From the NCBI GenBank assembly GCA_900553905.1, contig USFL01000119.1, positions 1 through 5,537 of the forward strand: a stretch of 5,537 bases of DNA, written 5' to 3'. Source of the stretch: an uncultured Eubacteriales bacterium (GTDB taxonomy: Bacteria; Bacillota; Clostridia; Christensenellales; Aristaeellaceae). Under the pieces are notes generated by a model. It was given only the letters and a program-made list of their open reading frames with translations. It did not search any database and was not told the origin of the DNA. Made by a program: the position numbers and the translations under genes. Of the stretch, positions 1 through 5,537 are shown one piece after another. Positions within the stretch are counted from its first letter, which is position 1, and every line of letters starts with the position of its first letter.

Positions 1-448
1 CGGCGCGGGCCAGCAGAGCCGCATCCACTGCACGCGCCTGGCGGGCGACAAGGCCAACAACTGGTGGCTGCGCCAGCATGAAAAGACGCTGTCTCTGCCT
101 TTCCTCCCCACGCTCAAAAACCCCGACCGCGACAACGCCATCGACCGCTACATCAGCGATGAGTGGGACGATGTGCTGGCTGACGGCATCTGGCAGACGC
201 TCTTTACCGAAAAGCCCGAGATCCTCACCCCCGAGGAAAAGCGCGCGTGGCTTGCGAAACTCACCGACGTTTCGCTGGGCAGCGACGCTTTCTTCCCCTT
301 CCCCGACAACATCGACCGCGCGGCCCGCAGCGGCGTGCGCTACATCGCCGAGCCGGGCGGCTCCATCCGCGACGATCTGGTGATCGAGGCCTGCAACCGT
401 TACGGCATCGCCATGGCGTTTACGGGGCTGCGCCTGTTCCATCATTGA
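1..448 (+). CDS. purH: AICAR transformylase (phosphoribosylaminoimidazolecarboxamide formyltransferase), C-terminal part, 5'-truncated by window edge
   Basis: The reading frame is open from nt 2 to the TGA at 446-448, giving 148 residues of a cytosolic enzyme that transfers a formyl group from 10-formyl-tetrahydrofolate to AICAR to make FAICAR, the ninth step to IMP. Visible motifs are GAGQQSR at the left edge, [24 protein letters not shown] and the terminal LRLFHH. From memory of human ATIC, the Phe and Asp of FFPFxDN and the Arg and last His of LRLFHH are active-site residues (Phe541, Asp546, Arg588, His592), and all are present here. About 75 residues separate RLAGD from SDAFFPF, against about 25 in E. 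coli PurH, so this is the ATIC-like form. Clostridia often carry it as a stand-alone transformylase of about 390 aa with a separate cyclohydrolase. Whether that holds here cannot be seen, because the Lys-His catalytic pair and any cyclohydrolase domain lie upstream. The family call is firm; the stand-alone state is inference. Confidence 0.95.
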   Translation, partial: GAGQQSRIHCTRLAGDKANNWWLRQHEKTLSLPFLPTLKNPDRDNAIDRYISDEWDDVLADGIWQTLFTEKPEILTPEEKRAWLAKLTDVSLGSDAFFPFPDNIDRAARSGVRYIAEPGGSIRDDLVIEACNRYGIAMAFTGLRLFHH

Positions 449-451
449 TTC

Positions 452-457
452 GGAGGG
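452..457 (+). promoter_or_regulatory. Shine-Dalgarno sequence of purD
   Basis: GGAGGG lies 7 nt before the ATG at 465, in the 16-nt gap after the purH stop codon. The strong match and ideal spacing support ATG 465 as the purD start. The gap leaves no room for a separate promoter. Confidence 0.85.
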
Positions 458-464
458 CTTTGGC

Positions 465-1739
465 ATGAAGGTACTGGTCGTGGGCGGCGGCGGGCGCGAG
501 CACGCCATCGTCCAGAAGCTCAAGGAAAGCAAGGACGTCACCGCGCTCTACTGCGCGCCGGGCAACGGCGGCATCGCGCGGGACGCCGTCTGCGTGCCGA
601 TGAAGGCCACGGACGTGGAGGCCATCGCGGACTGGGCCGCCGCGGAAAAGATGGACTATGTGGTCGTCACCCCGGACGATCCGCTGTGCCTGGGGCTGGT
701 GGACCTGCTGGCGGCGCGCGGCATTCCCGCCTTCGGGCCGGACCGGGCCGCGGCCCGCATCGAGGGCAGCAAGGTCTTTGCCAAGGACCTGATGCGCCGC
801 TACGGCATCCCCACCGCGCGCTATGAGGCATTCGACGACGCGGAGGCGGCGCTTGCCTATGTGCGCACGGCTCCCTGCCCCGTCGTGGTCAAGGCTGACG
901 GGCTGGCGCTGGGCAAGGGCGTGCTCATCTGTGAGACGAACGCGCAGGCCGAGGCGGCCGTGACCGAAATGATGAAAAACGGCAAGTTCGGCGCCTCCGG
1001 CAGCCGCGTGGTGGTGGAGGAGTTTCTGGAGGGGCCGGAGGTGAGCGTTTTGTGCTTCACCGACGGCACGGCTATCCGCCCCATGGCCGCCAGCATGGAC
1101 CACAAGCGCGCGCTGGACGGCGACAGGGGCCTCAACACCGGCGGCATGGGTGTGATCGCGCCCAACCCCTACTACACCCCCGAGGTGGCCGCGCGCTGCA
1201 TGGAGGAGATCTTTTTGCCCACGCTGGCCGCCATGCGCGCGGAGGGTTGCCCCTTCCGCGGGTGCCTGTACTTCGGGCTGATGATCACCAAGGACGGCCC
1301 GAAGGTGATCGAGTACAACTGCCGCTTCGGGGACCCCGAGACGCAAGCGGTGCTGCCGCTCATGGAAAGCGACCTGTTTGCCGCCATGCGGGCCACCACC
1401 GAGGGCACGCTTGCGCAGGCGGACGTGCGTTTCCGCGACGGCGCGAGCTGCTGCGTGGTGCTCGCCAGCGGCGGCTATCCCGAAAAGTACGAAACCGGCA
1501 AGCCCATCGCGGGGCTTGCGGAGGCGGAGAAAGTCGCCCGCGTCTATCACGCGGGCACCAGGGCGCTGGAAGATGGCACGCTGGTCACCTCCGGCGGGCG
1601 CGTGCTGGGCGTGACCGCCGTGGCGGACGACCTGCCGGGGGCCATCCGGCTCGCCTACGAGGCCGCGGACCATATCCGCTTTGACGGCCTCCACCGCCGC
1701 GAGGACATCGGCGCGCGCGCCCTCAAGGCGCTCGGCTGA
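465..1739 (+). CDS. purD: Phosphoribosylamine--glycine ligase (GAR synthetase)
   Basis: PurD joins glycine to 5-phosphoribosylamine with ATP to give glycinamide ribonucleotide, the second step of purine synthesis, in the cytosol. The protein has 424 residues, the usual family length. The N-terminal domain opens with a beta strand and the glycine-rich loop GGGGREHA (residues 7-14), with APGNGG at 31-36 and TPDDPL at 69-74, a variant of the more common GPExPL. The ATP-grasp domain (about 100-325) shows VVKADGLALGKGV (141-153), EEFLEGPEVS (185-194), DHKRALDGD (212-220), NTGGMG (224-229) and EYNCRFGDPETQ (283-294), whose Glu283 and Asn285 sit where the family binds Mg2+. The C-terminal GARS domain runs from about 327, with CCVVLASGGYP. 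It starts 16 nt after purH and ends 19 nt before purL, so it is an internal operon gene. No frameshift or missing motif is seen. Confidence 0.98.
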   Translation: MKVLVVGGGGREHAIVQKLKESKDVTALYCAPGNGGIARDAVCVPMKATDVEAIADWAAAEKMDYVVVTPDDPLCLGLVDLLAARGIPAFGPDRAAARIEGSKVFAKDLMRRYGIPTARYEAFDDAEAALAYVRTAPCPVVVKADGLALGKGVLICETNAQAEAAVTEMMKNGKFGASGSRVVVEEFLEGPEVSVLCFTDGTAIRPMAASMDHKRALDGDRGLNTGGMGVIAPNPYYTPEVAARCMEEIFLPTLAAMRAEGCPFRGCLYFGLMITKDGPKVIEYNCRFGDPETQAVLPLMESDLFAAMRATTEGTLAQADVRFRDGASCCVVLASGGYPEKYETGKPIAGLAEAEKVARVYHAGTRALEDGTLVTSGGRVLGVTAVADDLPGAIRLAYEAADHIRFDGLHRREDIGARALKALG

Positions 1740-1744
1740 CACAC

Positions 1745-1751
1745 AAAGGAG
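1745..1751 (+). promoter_or_regulatory. Shine-Dalgarno sequence of purL; decides between two start codons
   Basis: AAAGGAG lies 7 nt before the ATG at 1759 but only 1 nt before an in-frame ATG at 1753. The spacing favours 1759, giving a protein that begins MAVYRVYVEK, where homology to the PurS-like domain also begins. Confidence 0.85.
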
Positions 1752-1758
1752 AATGAAC

Positions 1759-4700
1759 ATGGCAGTTTACCGCGTATATGTGGAAAAATCGCCCGAATAC
1801 GCCGTGGAGGCGCAGGGCCTTTTGAAGGAGATCCGGCACATTCTGCTCATCAAGAGCGTGACGGGCGTGCGCGTGCTGGGCCGCTACGACGTGGAGGGCA
1901 TCGAGCGGGCGCTGTTTGATCGCTGCATGCCGGTGGTCTTTTCCGAGCCGCCCGTGGACGTGACTTACGACCGTCTGCCCGAGGGCGCGGACGCGGTGAT
2001 CGCCGTTGAATACCTGCCGGGCCAGTTTGACGCGCGGGCGGCCAGCTGCGAGGAGTGCATCCAGCTGGTCAGCCAGGGCGAGCGGCCCACAGTGCGCACG
2101 GCGCGCGTGTATCTTTTTACCGGAACGCCCACGCCCGAGGAACTGGACCGCATCCGCCGCCACCTCATCAACCCCGTGGAGAGCCGCGAGGCCGACCTTG
2201 CCGAAAAGGAGACGCTGCGCCAGCAGTACGACGCGCCCGAAACCGTCGAGACGCTGGAGGGTTTCAATGCGCTGGACGGCGAGGAAATCGCCGCCTTTGT
2301 GCAAAAGTACGGCCTGGCCATGGACCGCGACGACCTGGCCTTCTGTCAGGCGTATTTCCAGAGCGAGCAGCGCGACCCCACCATCACCGAGATCCGCATG
2401 ATCGACACCTACTGGAGCGATCACTGCCGCCATACGACCTTTTTGACCACGCTGGACGACGTGAAGATCGAAAAGCCCGCGGTGGAAGCCGCCTTCAAGC
2501 GCTATCTGGCGCTGCGACAGGCGGTGTACGCGGGCCGCGAGGGCGGGCCCAAGCCCATGAACCTCATGGACGTGGCCACCATCGGCGCCAAGGCGCTCAA
2601 GGCGCAGGGAAAGCTTCCCAATCTGGACGAGAGCGAGGAAATCAACGCCTGCTCCATCAAGATCGACGTGGACGTGGCCGGGCGCAAAGAGCCGTGGCTG
2701 CTCATGTTCAAAAACGAGACGCACAACCACCCCACCGAGATTGAGCCCTTCGGCGGCGCGGCCACCTGCATCGGCGGCGCCATCCGCGACCCGCTGTCGG
2801 GCCGCACCTACGTCTATCAGGCCATGCGCGTGACCGGCGCGGCGGACCCGCTGGTGCCCGTGGCCGACACCATGCCGGGCAAGCTCCCCCAGCGAAAGCT
2901 CGTGACCACTGCTGCCGCAGGGTATAGCGCCTATGGCAACCAGATCGGTCTGGCGACCGGGCTGGTGGACGAGATGTACCACCCCGGCTACGCGGCCAAG
3001 CGCCTGGAGATCGGCGCGGTGGTGGGCGCGGCCCCGGAGCGCAACGTGCGCCGTGAGCAGCCCGCGCCCGGCGATGTGATTATCCTTTTGGGCGGGCGTA
3101 CCGGCCGCGACGGCTGCGGCGGCGCGACGGGCAGCTCCAAGGTGCACAAGGTGGAGAGTCTGGAAACCTGCGGCGCCGAGGTGCAAAAGGGCAATCCCGT
3201 CGTGGAACGCAAGCTCCAGCGTCTCTTCCGCCAGCGCAAGGTGACGCGGCTGATCAAGCGCTGCAACGACTTTGGCGCGGGCGGCGTGAGCGTGGCCATC
3301 GGCGAGCTGGCCGACGGGCTGAAAATCGATCTGGACCGCGTGCCCCGCAAGTATGAGGGGCTGGACGGTACGGAGCTGGCTATTTCCGAGAGTCAGGAGC
3401 GCATGGCGGTGGTGGTCGCGGCGGAGGACGCCGAAGCCTTCATCGGCTATGCCAACGCGGAAAACCTCGAAGCCACCGTGGTGGCCGAGGTCACGGAGGA
3501 GCCGCGGCTCAGGATGACGTGGAAGGGCCATACCATCGTGGACATCAGCCGCGAATTCCTGAACTCCAACGGCGCGGAAAAGCATGCCCGCGCGCTGGTC
3601 ACGGACGCGAAGGTGGCCCCGGTGACGTTCGCGGGCGAAACCTTCGCGCAAAAGCTGGAAAGCATGGCCGGGGACCTGAATATCTGCTGCAAGAAGGGCC
3701 TGAGCGAGCGGTTTGACTCCACCATCGGCGCGGGCACGGTGCTCATGCCCTTCGGCGGCCGCTACCAGATGACCCCCATCCAGACCATGGTGGCCAAGCT
3801 CCCCGTAACCGAGGGTGAAACCACCACCGTCAGCGGCATGAGCTACGGTTTCCATCCGCAGGTGATGGCGCAGAGCCCCTACGAGGGCGCGTACCTGAGC
3901 GTGGTGGAGAGCCTGATGAAGCTGGGCGCGGCGGGCTTTGACACGCGCAGGGCGTATCTGACCTTTCAGGAGTACTTCGAGCGCATGACCGGCGCGCCGG
4001 AGCGCTGGGGCAAGCCGCTGGCGGCCCTGCTGGGCGCGCTGGACGCGCAGATGGACTTCGGCGTGGCGGCCATCGGCGGCAAGGACTCCATGAGCGGCAC
4101 CTTTGAAACCCTCGACGTGCCGCCCACGCTGGTGAGCTTCGCCATTGCGCCGGGCGTGAGCGGCGAGGTCATCTCGCCGGAGTTCAAGGCCGCGGGGCAC
4201 ACGCTGTGCCTGCTGCGCGCCCGCGCCTTTGACGCCATGGGCGTGAGGCGCAACCTGGACGCGCTCTACGAGGCGATTCGCGCAGGCAAGGTGCTCTCCG
4301 CCTGGGCGTTGGGCCTGGGCGGCGTGGCGGAGGCGGCGCTGAAGATGGCGCTGGGCAACCGCATCGGCGCGCGCATCGAAAACGTCGAAGAGCCCTTTGC
4401 GCAGGACTTCGGCGCGGTGCTTCTGGAGATGGCCCCCGGCGAGACGCTGGGCGAAACCGTGGGCGAGACGCTTGCGGATTACGTGCTGGAATACGCGGGC
4501 GAGCGCGTGGACCTTCTGCCCGTGCAGGAAATTTACGAAGGCAAGCTGGACAAGGTGTTCCCCTGGCGCGGCGAGGGCGAAAAGCTGCCCGCCGTCACCT
4601 TCGCGGCCAAGCGCTGGCCCATGCCCAACGTTCTCAACCAGCGACCCGTGGCCTTCATCCCCGCCTTCCCCGGCACCAACTGTGAGGTGGATACCGCCCG

Positions 4701-5439
4701 CGCCCTCATCCGCGCCGGGGCGGAGCCGCGCGTGCTGGTTATCAACAACCTCACCCCCGCGGCCATCACCGAGAGCATCGAGGCGGCGGCGCGCATGATC
4801 GGCGAAAGCCAGATGATCGTGCTGCCCGGCGGCTTCTCCGGCGGCGACGAGCCCGATGGCAGCGCCAAGTTCATCAACGCCTTCTTCCGCAATCCCCGCA
4901 TGAAGGACGCGGTGCAAGAGCTGCTCAAAACCCGCGACGGCCTGATGCTGGGCATCTGCAACGGGTTCCAGGCGCTCATCAAGCTGGGACTGGTGCCCTA
5001 CGGCGAGATCGTCAACATCAACGAGGCCTGCCCCACGCTGACCTTCAACACCATCGGCCGCCACCAGAGCATGCTGGTACGTACCCGCGTGGCCAGCAAT
5101 ATGAGCCCTTGGCTCCAAAAGACCCATGCGGGCGATATCCACACCGTGGCGATCTCCCACGGCGAGGGGCGCTTCGTGGCGGTGAACGGAGTGCTGGAGC
5201 GGCTCAAGCTCAAGGGGCAGATCGCCACCCAGTACGTTGATCTGGACGGCGATCCCACCATGGACCTGCGCTTCAACCCCAATGGCAGCGCACTGGCCAT
5301 CGAGGGCATCACCAGCCCCGACGGGCGGGTGCTGGGCAAGATGGGCCACACCGAGCGCGCGGGCCACGACTTGTACAAAAACGTGGAGGGCGACCGCTTC
5401 CAGCCCATCTTCGAGGGCGGCGTGGCATACTTCCGATAA
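1759..5439 (+). CDS. purL: Phosphoribosylformylglycinamidine synthase, single-chain form with fused glutaminase
   Basis: This enzyme converts FGAR, ATP and glutamine to FGAM, the fourth step of purine synthesis. From ATG 1759 it has 1226 residues, matching the long one-chain form of Clostridia, streptococci and bifidobacteria rather than the split PurS/PurQ/PurL set. Domains in order: PurS-like N-terminus (about 1-145, with EYLPGQFD); linker (about 165-230) ending in WSDHCRH (219-225), whose His222 matches the conserved catalytic-region His of the family; first synthetase half with ETHNHPTEIEPFGGAAT (320-336), GGRTGRDGCGG (445-455), NDFGAGGV (503-510) and LDGTELAISESQERM (535-549); second half with GGKDSMSG near 773-780; and a class I glutamine amidotransferase from about 964, starting VAFIPAFPGTNCE. 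The glutaminase triad is complete: Cys1067 in LGICNGFQ, and His1134 and Glu1136 in SHGEGRF. The synthetase and glutaminase motifs are all intact, so the enzyme should be active without separate PurQ or PurS. The frame stays open upstream to 1681, but that part overlaps purD and has no family similarity. Confidence 0.98.
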   Translation: MAVYRVYVEKSPEYAVEAQGLLKEIRHILLIKSVTGVRVLGRYDVEGIERALFDRCMPVVFSEPPVDVTYDRLPEGADAVIAVEYLPGQFDARAASCEECIQLVSQGERPTVRTARVYLFTGTPTPEELDRIRRHLINPVESREADLAEKETLRQQYDAPETVETLEGFNALDGEEIAAFVQKYGLAMDRDDLAFCQAYFQSEQRDPTITEIRMIDTYWSDHCRHTTFLTTLDDVKIEKPAVEAAFKRYLALRQAVYAGREGGPKPMNLMDVATIGAKALKAQGKLPNLDESEEINACSIKIDVDVAGRKEPWLLMFKNETHNHPTEIEPFGGAATCIGGAIRDPLSGRTYVYQAMRVTGAADPLVPVADTMPGKLPQRKLVTTAAAGYSAYGNQIGLATGLVDEMYHPGYAAKRLEIGAVVGAAPERNVRREQPAPGDVIILLGGRTGRDGCGGATGSSKVHKVESLETCGAEVQKGNPVVERKLQRLFRQRKVTRLIKRCNDFGAGGVSVAIGELADGLKIDLDRVPRKYEGLDGTELAISESQERMAVVVAAEDAEAFIGYANAENLEATVVAEVTEEPRLRMTWKGHTIVDISREFLNSNGAEKHARALVTDAKVAPVTFAGETFAQKLESMAGDLNICCKKGLSERFDSTIGAGTVLMPFGGRYQMTPIQTMVAKLPVTEGETTTVSGMSYGFHPQVMAQSPYEGAYLSVVESLMKLGAAGFDTRRAYLTFQEYFERMTGAPERWGKPLAALLGALDAQMDFGVAAIGGKDSMSGTFETLDVPPTLVSFAIAPGVSGEVISPEFKAAGHTLCLLRARAFDAMGVRRNLDALYEAIRAGKVLSAWALGLGGVAEAALKMALGNRIGARIENVEEPFAQDFGAVLLEMAPGETLGETVGETLADYVLEYAGERVDLLPVQEIYEGKLDKVFPWRGEGEKLPAVTFAAKRWPMPNVLNQRPVAFIPAFPGTNCEVDTARALIRAGAEPRVLVINNLTPAAITESIEAAARMIGESQMIVLPGGFSGGDEPDGSAKFINAFFRNPRMKDAVQELLKTRDGLMLGICNGFQALIKLGLVPYGEIVNINEACPTLTFNTIGRHQSMLVRTRVASNMSPWLQKTHAGDIHTVAISHGEGRFVAVNGVLERLKLKGQIATQYVDLDGDPTMDLRFNPNGSALAIEGITSPDGRVLGKMGHTERAGHDLYKNVEGDRFQPIFEGGVAYFR
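4438..4473 (+). repeat. Three in-frame 12-nt repeats within purL (GETL-GETV-GETL)
   Basis: Three consecutive 12-nt units encode residues 894-905 of PurL, between the second synthetase half and the glutaminase domain. The units differ at synonymous positions (gag/gaa, acg/acc, ctg/ctt) and by one Leu/Val change. This looks like an old local duplication or amphipathic helix periodicity rather than recent slippage. Confidence 0.6.
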
Positions 5440-5455
5440 GAATAATGGAAAACAG

Positions 5456-5483
5456 GGGGCGCATGCCGTGCGGCAAGCGCCCC
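5456..5483 (+). repeat. Inverted repeat (strong hairpin) 16 nt after the purL stop
   Basis: GGGGCGC (5456-5462) pairs with GCGCCCC (5477-5483). After one A-A mismatch, TGCC (5464-5467) pairs with GGCA (5472-5475) around a GTGC tetraloop, giving 11 base pairs, nearly all G-C. No T run follows on the + strand, so it is not a classical terminator in the purL direction. It may protect the 3' end of the mRNA. Read on the - strand it is followed by CTGTTTTCC, a weak T tract. Confidence 0.6.
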
Positions 5484-5493
5484 AGCTTGTCGA

Positions 5494-5518
5494 AAAAGTC
5501 CGCCTGCGGCGGCCTTTT
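5494..5518 (+). terminator. Probable intrinsic terminator of the pur operon, possibly bidirectional
   Basis: AAAAG (5494-5498) pairs with CTTTT (5514-5518), and CCGCC (5500-5504) with GGCGG (5508-5512), around a TGC loop and one T-C mismatch. On the + strand the GC stem is followed by CCTTTT. On the - strand the same stem is followed by ACTTTTT, so it could also stop a convergent gene from the right. The T tract is short on the + side, so efficiency is uncertain. Weaker pairing continues outside the core (5491-5492 with 5520-5521, and AGCTT 5484-5488 with AAGCT 5526-5530), making a longer imperfect palindrome. Confidence 0.6.
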
Positions 5519-5537
5519 CCGCCAGAAGCTTAAGAAA

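Noticed and set aside
449..464. Possible promoter or terminator between purH and purD, and likewise at 1740-1758 between purD and purL
   Set aside because: The gaps are 16 and 19 nt and are mostly ribosome binding site. No -35/-10 pair or hairpin with T tract is visible.
78..468. Alternative + frame ORFs over the purH end (78-383, 247-468)
   Set aside because: Their Arg/Ala/Pro/Ser-rich translations are typical frame shadows. The frame from nt 2 carries the AICAR transformylase motifs to the C-terminus.
1681..1758. Extension of purL upstream to the ATG at 1681, overlapping purD by 59 nt
   Set aside because: The extra 26 residues are low-complexity (Ala, Arg, Ser, Thr) and unlike PurL. A good Shine-Dalgarno lies 7 nt before ATG 1759, where the PurS-like domain begins.
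420..1760. Minus-strand ORF of 446 codons opposite purD
   Set aside because: It is a shadow of purD in GC-rich DNA. The translation is rich in His, Arg, Gly and Ala, has no recognisable motif, and lies opposite a gene with intact family motifs.
1723..5367. Minus-strand ORF of 1214 codons as a real gene
   Set aside because: It is a shadow of purL with the same biased composition, no domain recognised, and no room for its own expression signals outside purL. It is kept only as a low-interest finding about annotation risk.
1..5537. CRISPR array, tRNA or rRNA gene, transposase, riboswitch or defence system
   Set aside because: No spaced direct repeats, tRNA-like cloverleaf or mobile-element ORF was seen. 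Nearly the whole window is covered by three purine biosynthesis genes.

Overview
The window is a contiguous stretch of a de novo purine biosynthesis operon, all on the + strand. It holds the 3' end of an AICAR transformylase gene (purH type), a complete purD and a complete single-chain purL, followed by about 100 nt of non-coding, hairpin-rich sequence. The genes are separated by only 16 and 19 nt, each downstream gene has a good Shine-Dalgarno sequence, and no promoter or terminator is visible between them, so they are very probably co-transcribed.

The DNA is strongly GC-rich (roughly two thirds by eye), with G/C heavily preferred at third codon positions. The long one-chain PurL (about 1226 aa) with the motif YWSDHCRHTTF, the PurD with VVTPDDPL, and the GGAGG-type ribosome binding sites together suggest a GC-rich member of the Bacillota, most likely Clostridia of the gut type. 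This is inferred from family resemblance. No marker gene fixes the taxon.

Layout: 1-448, C-terminal 148 residues of AICAR transformylase; 465-1739, purD (GAR synthetase, 424 aa); 1759-5439, purL (FGAM synthase, 1226 aa, with fused glutamine amidotransferase); 5440-5537, two consecutive inverted repeats, the second of which looks like an intrinsic terminator.

Together PurD (step 2), PurL (step 4) and the transformylase (step 9) cover three of the ten steps from PRPP to IMP. The other enzymes must lie outside the window, probably upstream. The AICAR transformylase fragment has the long insert and C-terminus typical of the eukaryotic ATIC type rather than of the E. coli PurH type. In Clostridia this form often occurs as a stand-alone transformylase with a separate IMP cyclohydrolase, but the start of the gene is not in view.

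I see no new biological system here. The coding part is ordinary core metabolism. The points worth a second look are the type of AICAR transformylase, a small GETL/GETV tandem repeat in PurL, and the paired palindromes at the right edge. Two very long antisense ORFs opposite purD and purL are shadows of GC-rich codon use.
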